From NCBI GenBank assembly GCA_039819485.1, contig JBCBRY010000013.1:54267-118266 (forward strand): a DNA stretch of 64,000 nt, written 5' to 3'. This stretch comes from UBA6168 sp039819485 (GTDB lineage Bacteria > Bacteroidota > Bacteroidia > Chitinophagales > Saprospiraceae). A model generated the notes under the pieces. That model searched no databases. It was not told the DNA's origin and saw only the letters and a program-made list of their open reading frames with translations. Below are positions 27,822 to 35,851 of the stretch, in pieces. Numbering within the stretch: position 1 is the first letter of the stretch; each line of letters starts with the position of its first letter. The position numbers were made by a program, and so were the translations under genes.

Positions 27822-28481
27822 TTAAATTTTGGAGAGGTATTTCAAAATGACAGTTGCCGCTTCTTCTAAATTTTCCCCAAAGGCAAAAACCCCTTCCTGG
27901 TGCCCTTCCATCACAAATATTTTTTGCTCTTTTAAATTGGTAGTATCCAATAAGTCGATAATGGAATTGGCCATCTCCGGTGAGCCGTACGTTGCGCTTT
28001 TATCGGTGGTGGGAATTTGGTGCAACAATTTTTTCCAAAGCGCCAAATGATGCACATGAATCACTCCGGTGACCGTCGGACATTCCTGGTAAATAACAGC
28101 ATGGCTCATGGATTCGGAAGAAGCGACCAAAGGCCCTTCGCAGGAAAGGGTATTTTTATTTAAATCAAAACCCGTGACCAAAGAATAATGCATTTCATTG
28201 AGTTCCGGAAAATTGCCCGTTGCAGAACCGCTGATGACAAAGTGGCTGCCAAGGCTCCAGCGCTGACTGATATTACCGAACCCGATCCCGTTTTCATAGG
28301 CACCGATCAATTGGTGCCGGTACATTTCCTGCCGCCATTTATTTAAGGCGGCTATTTTATTAAAAGGCAATGGATTGGTTTTTTTCCAGTCAGCTTTGAA
28401 TTTAATATATCCTTCGTCGATCATTGTTTTTTTGATTTTGAACAACTCAGCTATTTGCTGTCTGAGCAAATTATCCTGCAC
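27822..28481 (-). CDS. mtnB: Class II aldolase/adducin family protein, MtnB-like methylthioribulose-1-phosphate dehydratase
   Basis: The 219-aa protein has the class II aldolase fold with the metal-binding pair VIHVHHLALW (about 142-151), a catalytic Glu region ISGSATGNFPEL and a C-terminal FVMEGHQEGVFAFG containing a further His ligand. In methionine salvage MtnB dehydrates 5-methylthioribulose-1-phosphate. The assignment rests on position: it directly follows mtnA (22-base gap) on the same strand. Another sugar-phosphate substrate remains possible because class II aldolases are hard to separate by sequence alone. Confidence 0.75.
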   Translation of the reverse strand: MQDNLLRQQIAELFKIKKTMIDEGYIKFKADWKKTNPLPFNKIAALNKWRQEMYRHQLIGAYENGIGFGNISQRWSLGSHFVISGSATGNFPELNEMHYSLVTGFDLNKNTLSCEGPLVASSESMSHAVIYQECPTVTGVIHVHHLALWKKLLHQIPTTDKSATYGSPEMANSIIDLLDTTNLKEQKIFVMEGHQEGVFAFGENLEEAATVILKYLSKI

Positions 28482-28503
28482 TGTGCGAACGGGCGGATCA
28501 TTT

Positions 28504-29610
28504 TTATTTTTTCTCTGGAAACAAATTCAACAATTCTTTTTCATTTGCTCCGCAAATCCCCCTTTCTGTAATCAACCCCGTAACTAACCGGGCAGGGGTG
28601 ACGTCGAATGCATAATTGGCAACTGGACTTTTTTCCGGTGTAATCAAAACTTTTTTTATTTCATCTTTTTCCAGCCCCTGCATGAATTTTATCTCATCGC
28701 CGCTCCTTTTTTCAATGGGAATCTCCGCAACACCGTCCTCCAGTTCCCAGTCAATCGAAGAAGAAGGTAAACCGATATAAAAAGGCACTTTGTTATCGTA
28801 TGCCGCCAATGCCTTTAAATAAGTACCGATTTTATTTGCCACGTCGCCGGTACGGGTCGTACGGTCGGTACCGACGATGACCAGGTCCACCATGCCGTGC
28901 TGCATCAGATGGCCGCCGGTATTGTCAGCGATAATCGTATGTGGCACACCATGTTCCAATAGTTCAAAAGCAGTGATGCGCGCGCCCTGGTTGCGGGGCC
29001 GGGTCTCATCCACCCAGACGTGCACCTTGATCCCTGCATCATGAGCCGCATAAACCGGAGCGGTGGCCGTTCCATAATCAATGCAGGCCAGCCAACCGGC
29101 GTTGCAGTGGGTGAGGACATTTACGGGCTCTCCATTTTTCTGTTCGCTGATTTTTTGAATCAGCGGAAGGCCATATTTTCCTATTTCACGGCAATGCTCG
29201 ACGCTTTCCTCTGTAATTAATTTTGCTGTTTCGAGCGCTCGGCCTACCCCTTCTTTTTTTTCATTTTCCATCAATATTTTTTTGACAGATAAATCAACGG
29301 CATAAGCTAAATTAACGGCGGTCGGTCGGGTCGACTTTAGCAGGGCCGCAGCTTCCATCAACTTTTTTTTCCAATCGGATTTTTCCGGCAAATTCAACAT
29401 GGCTAAATAAATCCCAAACGCTCCTGCCGACCCGATAAGCGGCGCTCCCCGAACATGCATTTCCTGAATGGCCCGCGCAGCCTCTTCCACCGTCCGAATA
29501 TCTTCAATGACAAAACGGTGCGGCAACCAGCGCTGGTCTATGATTTGCACACAGGCGGGGTCATCAGGTTTCAACCAAATGGTACGGTAGTGTTGGCCCT
29601 TGATTTTCAT
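28504..29610 (-). CDS. mtnA: S-methyl-5-thioribose-1-phosphate isomerase
   Basis: The 368-aa protein shows the MtnA/eIF2B-alpha family motifs: MHVRGAPLIGSAGAFG (about 46-61), THCNAGWLACIDYGTATAP with the catalytic Cys (about 158), GADRTTRTGDVANKIGTYLKA as IVGTDRT..., and a C-terminal NYAFDVTPARLVTGLITE. It converts methylthioribose-1-phosphate to methylthioribulose-1-phosphate in methionine salvage. An upstream GTG extends the frame by nine codons, but the ATG at 29610 gives the usual family N-terminus. It is followed by mtnB. Confidence 0.92.
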   Translation of the reverse strand: MKIKGQHYRTIWLKPDDPACVQIIDQRWLPHRFVIEDIRTVEEAARAIQEMHVRGAPLIGSAGAFGIYLAMLNLPEKSDWKKKLMEAAALLKSTRPTAVNLAYAVDLSVKKILMENEKKEGVGRALETAKLITEESVEHCREIGKYGLPLIQKISEQKNGEPVNVLTHCNAGWLACIDYGTATAPVYAAHDAGIKVHVWVDETRPRNQGARITAFELLEHGVPHTIIADNTGGHLMQHGMVDLVIVGTDRTTRTGDVANKIGTYLKALAAYDNKVPFYIGLPSSSIDWELEDGVAEIPIEKRSGDEIKFMQGLEKDEIKKVLITPEKSPVANYAFDVTPARLVTGLITERGICGANEKELLNLFPEKK

Positions 29611-29947
29611 ACGTTTTATTTTGACCAAGTGGAACACAGCTTATCCGAAAAAAACAGAACTAAGCTGTACGCTCCACGGTGATTATTATCAGGCGCGAAG
29701 CTAAATCATCTGGTTATTTTCCGTTACCGACAGTCACATTAAATCAATATTATTTTTTCTAAAAAACAAATACATAAAAAAGAAAAAGTAATAGGCAACC
29801 AGACCAAAAATACGCTGACCTTCCCTTTGCCTATAACGATGAATAGACCTATGGTGTACATTGCTCTGCGAACGTTGCGGCATCTGCGTGGAAATTTATC
29901 TGGAAAGCGGTCACGCAGAGAAACTTAAGGAATAAATCATCTGCCAT
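29611..29947. other. Non-coding stretch upstream of mtnA
   Basis: It contains an 8-bp inverted repeat ACAGCTTA/TAAGCTGT (29636-29668) in the mtnA leader and a TAGCTTCG box about 80 bases upstream of the ATG. A weak CTCTGCG/CGCAGAG palindrome lies at 29864-29920. No further gene is seen. Confidence 0.4.
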
Positions 29948-30097
29948 TCAGCCGGAGGAATTTAGGGCAGCCGTGATATCGACTCGTCCGCCAAGTGTCC
30001 CGGAGCCGATCCTTCCCCCTTTGATAGCTTGCTGTTCTGATTGGGACAGTTGGTAAAATTCTATTTTGCTGCCCTGTTTCAAAATCTTTTTTTTCAT
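29948..30097 (-). CDS. Short double-glycine leader peptide (RiPP/bacteriocin-like precursor)
   Basis: A 49-aa ORF starts with ATG and MKKKILKQGSKIEFYQ, continues with the leader-like LSQSEQQAIKGG and ends with a 21-residue Gly/Ser-rich core (RIGSGTLGG then RVDITAALNSSG). The acidic-hydrophobic L-x-x-x-E pattern before GG is typical of leaders cut by C39-peptidase ABC exporters in Bacteroidota. The core lacks Cys, so it is not a lanthipeptide or disulfide bacteriocin of the usual kind. No exporter or modification enzyme is in the window. It lies alone downstream of a terminator. Confidence 0.5.
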   Translation of the reverse strand: MKKKILKQGSKIEFYQLSQSEQQAIKGGRIGSGTLGGRVDITAALNSSG

Positions 30098-30173
30098 TGG
30101 TTAAAAAATTTAAGGCTAAAAAAATGAAGGTGGCAGATTTACTGAATATTGAAAATTCAGCAAACCGATAAAT

Positions 30174-30209
30174 TAAAAAAAGCCGGTAGGAAACAATTCC
30201 TACCAGCCT
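30174..30209 (-). terminator. Intrinsic terminator behind the outer membrane barrel gene
   Basis: On the minus strand GCTGGTAGGAA, a TTGT loop and TTCCTACCGGC are followed by seven T. Confidence 0.85.
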
Positions 30210-30256
30210 GATTTGACCCTTGTCGTTAAAAGTTAACTCTAAAATCAAAAAGCAAT

Positions 30257-30318
30257 AAAATGACATTTTTCTTCTTGTAAAACGCTCATTTCAGACAGCA
30301 GAAAAATGTCATTTTTTT
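30257..30318. repeat. Hairpin related to the TGACACTTTT family
   Basis: Arms AAAATGACATTTTTC and GAAAAATGTCATTTTT lie just behind the barrel gene stop. Arms resemble the family but the interior differs. Confidence 0.6.
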
Positions 30319-30329
30319 TGCCCGTTAAA

Positions 30330-30881
30330 TTAAAACCGATAGGAAACACCTACGCCGATATTACCAACGCCTGCTCCAACTTCAGCCCAGGCTCCGATTT
30401 GATCCGTAAAATTATAACGGGCTCCAATGTGCAGCCCCCAGGCGAAGGATGTGCCGGAAACACCAGCCTCAACTTCACCGTTGGTTGCTTTGGTCGAAAT
30501 GTGGTACAATCCGAGCGAAATACCAGCATAAGCATCCAATTTTTCGGACTTTACAAAGTGGGGGTGGTAGCTGCCGCGGGCCGCTACTGCTGTATAGGTG
30601 TAATTCCAACTGTAAAAGTCGCCGGCATATTTTCCGGATTTTACCAGCACGGTCCCGCCGACCGATAAGTTGCCTTTACCGAGGTCGTCCATGACGCCGC
30701 GTTCAAAAGTAGCGATGATCAGAGGTGTTTCTGAAGTGGTGTAAGAAGTCGTCCAACCGCCGAGGCCAACGCCTGCCTGTATTACATTTACCCCTTTGGT
30801 CATTGGGGTCTGGGCCTGCACGCCGGCAGCAGCAATCGATAAAATAAAAAGTGCAATGAGGTTAAAAATAAATCTTTTCAT
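30330..30881 (-). CDS. Outer membrane beta-barrel protein
   Basis: The 183-aa product has a signal peptide ending VQAQ, alternating amphipathic strands and a C-terminal aromatic GVGVSYRF, as in small outer membrane barrels. No specific family is recognised. A promoter with the shared 30-bp upstream motif lies 423 bases upstream (31304-31370), giving a long leader that contains a dispersed repeat and short basic ORFs. Terminator and hairpin follow the gene. Function is unknown. Confidence 0.75.
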   Translation of the reverse strand: MKRFIFNLIALFILSIAAAGVQAQTPMTKGVNVIQAGVGLGGWTTSYTTSETPLIIATFERGVMDDLGKGNLSVGGTVLVKSGKYAGDFYSWNYTYTAVAARGSYHPHFVKSEKLDAYAGISLGLYHISTKATNGEVEAGVSGTSFAWGLHIGARYNFTDQIGAWAEVGAGVGNIGVGVSYRF

Positions 30882-31076
30882 GATTTTAAAAGTGGTTTTT
30901 AGGGAATGCAGAACGAGGTCTTTTTAGGGTCGTCAAAAAGTGCTTGCTCTGATTTTCCGTTTGAGGTTCTGATAATTGTTAATTGATAATTGAAATTTCT
31001 ATTTTCCAATTTCAAGTTTCATTTGATTCACTGACGGGGATGCTCCGCAACGCATGATGGTTTTGGATTTTTCCGT

Positions 31077-31174
31077 TAGTTGGTATTTTGGTTTTTGGTT
31101 TTTGGTTTCTGGTTTTTGGTTTTTGGTTTCCCGACCTGCGGTGCGGGATTTCGCTTCGCTCAATTTGGTTTTTG
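31077..31174 (+). repeat. Dispersed GGTTTCCCG/GCTTCGCTCAA repeat, copy 1
   Basis: Seven near-tandem GGTTTTTG units precede GGTTTCCCGACCTGCGG and TGCGGGATTTCGCTTCGC, then TCAATTTGG. The second half recurs at 41775, 42995, 55815 (inverted), 62700 and in part at 38044. Confidence 0.75.
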
Positions 31175-31303
31175 TTGATTGGGATGAGGTTCGGCATTTC
31201 AAAGAACTGTTTTGGTTTTTGGGGTTTCGTTTCAAAGGCATTTGCAACTTTTTACTTTGGCCTTTTTATTTTTTACCTATTATGTGTTTCGTTTTTGTTG
31301 ACA

Positions 31304-31370
31304 CAAAGGTGAGGTAGATTTAACCGCTAAAAAACAGGCTTGTTGTGAGGTGGGAAAAAAGGGAAGTGAA
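31304..31370 (-). promoter_or_regulatory. Shared upstream motif plus -7 box, copy 1
   Basis: The 30-bp motif at 31341-31370 (CACT at positions 3-6, TTTCCC at 14-19, TCAC at 23-26) is separated by exactly 29 bases from CACCTTTG at 31304-31311. It faces the barrel gene at 30881. Confidence 0.65.
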
Positions 31371-31561
31371 GTAGCAGAAAAGCACATTGAAATTTATTCC
31401 CTTATTACTTGGCAACAGACATTTTCTTGCACAGTAAAAACACCTGCCTTTTTTATGGTATAAATTTTCTTTATTGTTAAAACATAGTTGAATTTTTCAC
31501 TGAAAAAATTTAACTTGCATGACGTTACAAACACTATTGTATAATTAAATTGTTATTTGTT

Positions 31562-31738
31562 ATGTTAATTAAAATTATTGCAGCCATCCTTGACACTAAC
31601 GACAAGCCAGGCATTGACCTTCCTCCACTTTCCGGCCTGAAAAACAATGATTCGAATTTACTAATCCCTGGCGAAATTGATATTTTCTGTAGGCCAGTCA
31701 AAAAAAATATTGAGGGGTTACCAACTATTATCAGATAA
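31562..31738 (+). CDS. Short hypothetical protein, first gene of an AT-rich cassette
   Basis: The 58-aa product runs from the ATG at 31562 (an upstream TTG is less likely). It has a hydrophobic N-terminus (MLIKIIAAILDTND), a central PGIDLPPLSGLKNND segment and no cysteine pattern. I do not recognise it. It precedes the 126-aa gene by 58 bases on the same strand. The surrounding 2 kb is notably AT-rich compared with both flanks. Coding status is plausible but unproven. Confidence 0.4.
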   Translation: MLIKIIAAILDTNDKPGIDLPPLSGLKNNDSNLLIPGEIDIFCRPVKKNIEGLPTIIR

Positions 31739-31796
31739 ATATTTCCTTATTTAAGTTGAGAACAAATAAACGAATCCTTTCATCAAAAAAAATGAC

Positions 31797-32177
31797 ATGG
31801 ACGCAACAGAAAATGTGCTGAATATTGTAAAAAAAGTATATCCTGACGAATATGATATAGTTGGCAAAAGCACAACTTATAATATAATCAAAAAAGTTTT
31901 AAAGAAAGAGGATATTGAATTAGTTTACAGTGACAAAGGCAGCGACCTGGACTTATCAGAGTCAATCAATTTGCTTTTCGGGCTCGTGCAGGTAATTGCC
32001 GCCATTATCCAAATTATTGAATACCGGAAAAATAAAAAAGAGTCGATTAAGAAAGAGGATATATTAACAGATTTAAGAGAAAGTTTTCCAAGGGAAACGG
32101 ACGTAGATATCCCAATAGAAGATTATGACAAAATAATATCAGAAATACTGAGCAACGATGGGCAAGTGGAGCAATAA
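31797..32177 (+). CDS. Hypothetical protein with one central hydrophobic helix
   Basis: The 126-aa product has a charged N-terminal alpha/beta region (1-50), a hydrophobic helix SINLLFGLVQVIAAIIQII (about 57-75) followed by a basic stretch YRKNKKESIKKE, and an acidic C-terminus. The layout resembles small adaptor components that accompany effectors in bacterial conflict systems, but I cannot name a family. Its end overlaps the metallopeptidase gene by 20 bases, indicating translational coupling and a joint function. Confidence 0.65.
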   Translation: MDATENVLNIVKKVYPDEYDIVGKSTTYNIIKKVLKKEDIELVYSDKGSDLDLSESINLLFGLVQVIAAIIQIIEYRKNKKESIKKEDILTDLRESFPRETDVDIPIEDYDKIISEILSNDGQVEQ

Positions 32178-33327
32178 CTCTCTTAGGGAGGTGCTGACCG
32201 AAGCCCTTCCTGAATTCGGTGGCCAATCGCCGTTCAAAATAATCTTCGGAGGCATTCATACATTTATCCTATCCGCGTTTTTTTATTATCCTGTCATTTT
32301 TATTCAGGTCATATTATTATTTAGAAAATTTTCATTATTAAACTGTATAGCTTTTTTATTGATATTAATTATATTTTTCACTTTTTACAGGGCCACAAAA
32401 GAAGCAGGTTCGTTAAAAGTATTGAAAGATTTAAGCGAGTACCTGACTACACTGAGAGAAGAGTTTAAAATCAAAAAATACCAGATTGAAGATTACGTTA
32501 GTGAAAAGCTCAATGATGAGCTGCGCGTTGCCAGGCAGTTTTCTATGATAAACAATGAAAAGATAGGCTACGTTTATGTAATCAAACCAATACTGGAAAA
32601 AGAAGTGGCCCAGCGGAAAGGTTTTACGATTCCTATTACTTATAAAAAACTCGGACAATATCGCAAGTCGAATTTAAAAGCGCTCTCAGCCATATTCATC
32701 AGAGACATTCCAGGCGACGTAGCGGAATCTACCAGCGGGACGTTTCAATTATTGCATGAAATAGGGCACATGACCAAATACTCGGACGACATTAAAAACC
32801 GGTCAGCCCTAGGTTATTTAAACCTCATTACGGTCATTGGATTATTATTATTAAACAATCATGGCATTAATTATTCCTGGTTGTGGTTTTTACCATTTTT
32901 CTTATATATAGCCTTGATCGAAAGCAATAAGACAATCAATGAACAAGAAGACGAGCTGGTAGCAGATACTTTTGCCATAAAAAAATTGCCAGAAGATAAA
33001 TTAACAAGGTTTAAAAAATTAATCCCGAAGCTAAAGGGAATAAACGAAGAGAGAAGGAACAACATTTATATTAATATAGAAAAAAGATCAAAAAATATTT
33101 TCTTCTCGGAAGATGCTATTATTTTCAGAAATAAAAATATTCGATTTTTTACAAGTCTGATGATAGTAATTGGCAGTTTTTATATCCCGATCAAGGATGT
33201 ATGGCCCAATATACTCATCCTGTTTTCAGCTTATATTCTGTCACAGGTTTATTTGTTTAAAATCAGCAGGAGTTTGATAACAACCACGAATGAAGTTGAA
33301 TTAAGTCTGTCAGAACTGGAAGAATAA
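32158..33327 (+). CDS. Integral membrane HEIGH metallopeptidase
   Basis: The 389-aa protein has two N-terminal transmembrane helices (about 38-58 and 62-80), a soluble part, the zinc motif LLHEIGHM (about 200), two further helices (about 222-262) and a likely third ligand in EQEDELVADTFAI (about 272-284). Two more helices lie near the C-terminus. HExxH followed by E-x-x-x-D on a later helix is the gluzincin pattern seen in M48-like membrane proteases. No known family name is certain. It is coupled to the preceding small gene; targets are unknown. Confidence 0.75.
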   Translation: MGKWSNNSLREVLTEALPEFGGQSPFKIIFGGIHTFILSAFFYYPVIFIQVILLFRKFSLLNCIAFLLILIIFFTFYRATKEAGSLKVLKDLSEYLTTLREEFKIKKYQIEDYVSEKLNDELRVARQFSMINNEKIGYVYVIKPILEKEVAQRKGFTIPITYKKLGQYRKSNLKALSAIFIRDIPGDVAESTSGTFQLLHEIGHMTKYSDDIKNRSALGYLNLITVIGLLLLNNHGINYSWLWFLPFFLYIALIESNKTINEQEDELVADTFAIKKLPEDKLTRFKKLIPKLKGINEERRNNIYINIEKRSKNIFFSEDAIIFRNKNIRFFTSLMIVIGSFYIPIKDVWPNILILFSAYILSQVYLFKISRSLITTTNEVELSLSELEE

Positions 33328-33382
33328 TATCTTTTAGTAAAAACACCCGAAATAACTTCTGCACCCTCCCAACACAATTTTC

Positions 33383-35467
33383 TCACAAGGGCAGCCAAAC
33401 CAAAAATTCCGTACCCTCTCCCACCGCACTTTTTACTTCGAAGCGGCCATTGTGGTCTTTGACAATGCCGTAGCTGATGGCGAGGCCGAGGCCAGTACCC
33501 TCCCCCACTTTTTTAGTAGTGAAAAATGGTTCAAATATTCTTTTTTGAGTGGCCTCTTCCATACCTTTTCCCGTGTCCCTGATGCTGATGACAGCCTGGC
33601 CGTTTTCCATTTTTGTTTTAATAGAAATTTTCCCGGCACCATCGAGCGCATGGATGGCGTTGTCCAGTAAATTTAAAAATACCTGGTTGAGGCGGCTGGG
33701 CTGACAGGAAACTTTGGGCAGCTCTCCATAATTTTTCTCAATATTTATTTCCTCTTTTAATTTATGGCTCAAAATGGTCAGGGAGGATTCGATACCGACA
33801 TGAATATCAACGGGTACAAGTTTGCCTTCCGACTGGTGGGAAAAAGATTTTAAAGCCACCACAATATTGCTGGTTCGTTTTGCTCCGTTTTCAATACTGT
33901 CGACCAGCTCAGTCATTTCTTTTTTTAAAAAAACGAGATCTACTTCGCTTTTTAACCGAGCTAATTCGTGCGCAATTGTTTCAGCATTCTTTTCATCCAG
34001 TTGAATTAGTTTTTCAAAAATTTCCTCCAGGTCGGCAAAATCAAATTTCAGGGCCTGTACCCCGGCAGAAATAAAATTAACGGGGTTGTTGATTTCGTGC
34101 GCCACCCCGGCGGTGAGCTGCCCAAGCGAGGCCATTTTTTCAGATTGGATCAATTGCTGTTGTGCGCTTTTTAAATCAACCAATAACTGATCTGATTTTT
34201 GTTTTTCGTTTTGCAATTCATTGAACGCTATCTTACGTTGCCCGATATAGTATAAAATCATGGAAATAAATGCTGCCAATATAGCGGTTCCAACAATGAG
34301 CAGGTTGCGCTCCTGTGTGCGTTTTGCTTCTTCGAGTTTCAATTTTTCAATTTCGGATTCTTTTTGTTCCGTTTCAAATTGGGTTTTCAGCTCATCGACC
34401 CTTTTCTGTGACTCCACATTTTCAAGACTGTCTTTTAATTCGACGTACTGTTCCAGTGCGATCAGTGCATTTTCATAATCACCAGTTTGTTGGTAAGAAT
34501 TATAGAGGTTGTTGAACAATCCTTTTTCCTGGCCAAGGCTGCCGACCTCCCGGGCCAGTAAAACAGCCTCCTTCCTCAATTTAATGGCTTGTTGATGATC
34601 CGCTGCCCGGTCGGCCAAATTGGCCATACCTTCCAGCGTACTGATGCGCGAGAATTTATTTTTGGTGATGTCGTTGGTCTCCAATGCTTTTTGAAAATAC
34701 TCTTCTGCCAGCTCCGATTTATTTTGTTCATTATATAAATTGGCCAGGTTAATCCTACAAAATTCAATGGATCGGTAATTATTGATACTTTCCTGATAAG
34801 CCAACGATTTTAAATAGCTTTTTTCTGCCGCGTCCAGCTCACCTGATTTTTTTTGTAGGAGACCAATGTTCATCCATGAAATAGCCATGGAAGAAGTGTC
34901 ATTTAATTCCTCCCGAATTCCCAGTGCTTTTTGGTGAATTTCTTCCGCTGCGGACAAATCATTTAAATCCATTAACAACAGTCCGAGATTGTTATATTGG
35001 TTGGAAAGGAACCGGCTGTTGGCCATGTATTTTTCGGAAATCCGAATACCGTTCTGTAAATTTTCGAGCGCCAGGTCTTTGCGGCCCAGGCGATTGTAGA
35101 CAGAACCGATCTGCCCGATCATCAAACCAACCTGTGAAGAATCCGAAGCTGCTTCATACGCCTTTTTCGCAGCCAGTAATTTTTCCAGGGCGGACTGATA
35201 ATTTCCCGACATGGCAGCCGATCTCGCCATAAAATAATTTATTTTTCCACTGATAGAATATTGTTCATTATTGTCCGCTTTTTTTACCAGTTTATTCAAC
35301 AATAAATCCGAACTGTCTTTATTTTTTTTAAACAGACCAATGGCTTCATTTACTTGTTTCAATAGTGCACTATCTAAAATAATGGAATCCTGTTCATTGC
35401 CTGACGCGAAGAAAAATAACAGCAGGGTAAAAAAAGCACTGAGTAAATAACGCCTTAAATATTTCAT
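33383..35467 (-). CDS. TPR-containing sensor histidine kinase
   Basis: The 694-aa protein has a signal peptide, a periplasmic TPR array (about 60-350, repeated A-x-x-x-Y-x-x-A-L pattern), a transmembrane helix (LLIVGTAILAAFISMILYYIG, about 388-408) and a coiled coil. A HisKA domain follows with phospho-acceptor His in VAHEINNPVNF (about 455), then a HATPase with NLLDNAIHAL, DTGKGM and GEGTGLGLAIS. This is the common Bacteroidota layout for sensing in the periplasm by TPRs. No response regulator is adjacent, but two receiver-only regulators lie 7-9 kb away. It converges on the metallopeptidase gene. Confidence 0.92.
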   Translation of the reverse strand: MKYLRRYLLSAFFTLLLFFFASGNEQDSIILDSALLKQVNEAIGLFKKNKDSSDLLLNKLVKKADNNEQYSISGKINYFMARSAAMSGNYQSALEKLLAAKKAYEAASDSSQVGLMIGQIGSVYNRLGRKDLALENLQNGIRISEKYMANSRFLSNQYNNLGLLLMDLNDLSAAEEIHQKALGIREELNDTSSMAISWMNIGLLQKKSGELDAAEKSYLKSLAYQESINNYRSIEFCRINLANLYNEQNKSELAEEYFQKALETNDITKNKFSRISTLEGMANLADRAADHQQAIKLRKEAVLLAREVGSLGQEKGLFNNLYNSYQQTGDYENALIALEQYVELKDSLENVESQKRVDELKTQFETEQKESEIEKLKLEEAKRTQERNLLIVGTAILAAFISMILYYIGQRKIAFNELQNEKQKSDQLLVDLKSAQQQLIQSEKMASLGQLTAGVAHEINNPVNFISAGVQALKFDFADLEEIFEKLIQLDEKNAETIAHELARLKSEVDLVFLKKEMTELVDSIENGAKRTSNIVVALKSFSHQSEGKLVPVDIHVGIESSLTILSHKLKEEINIEKNYGELPKVSCQPSRLNQVFLNLLDNAIHALDGAGKISIKTKMENGQAVISIRDTGKGMEEATQKRIFEPFFTTKKVGEGTGLGLAISYGIVKDHNGRFEVKSAVGEGTEFLVWLPL

Positions 35468-35637
35468 TCCATTTATTTTTAATAAAGATGAAGATAACAG
35501 GTAACAATTATAAAGTTGTATAACAACTTCTATATCAAAAAATACCCAGGAGGTAATTTGGCTTACCTGCTGAGTATTGGTTTTGAGGGTTATTTATTTA
35601 TTGAAGTTAAGTGCTTGGAAAAAAAATAAAGAGCGTT

Positions 35638-35726
35638 AAAAAATGACACTTTTATTTGGGCAAATGTTTGGTTTCCAAGTCTTAAAAATCCTTTTCAGGC
35701 AAAGGAAAAGTGTCATTTTTTTTGAC
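35638..35726 (+). repeat. TGACACTTTT family element, copy 2
   Basis: Same arms and interior (GGGCAAATGTTTGGTTTCC, TTTTCAGGCAAAGG) as at 27724. It lies behind the CSLREA gene. Confidence 0.8.
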
Positions 35727-35746
35727 CACCTGCTTATTTAAAACTA

Positions 35747-35832
35747 AAAAAATGTCATTTTTAGCTATGAATAAAATTCTTTAGCAGGTCTTAAAAATAC
35801 GGTTGTTGCAAAAGTAAAAATGTCATTTTCAG
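35747..35832. repeat. Degenerate hairpin related to the TGACACTTTT family
   Basis: AAAAAATGTCATTTTTAGC and AAAAATGTCATTTTCAGC occur as two direct copies around a divergent interior, immediately behind the CSLREA gene stop. Confidence 0.5.
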
Positions 35833-35851
35833 CATTTTGCCGAAAAGCCCA

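Noticed and set aside
29937..30266. 109-aa minus-strand ORF
   Set aside because: It runs through a terminator and overlaps in another frame the better supported 49-aa GG-leader ORF.
31086..31130. Tandem GGTTTTTG units as a possible CRISPR or VNTR locus
   Set aside because: No spacers; the units belong to a dispersed element and occur in shorter form at other copies.
31054..31317. 87-aa plus-strand ORF rich in Phe and Trp
   Set aside because: Translation of the GGTTTTTG repeat, not a protein.
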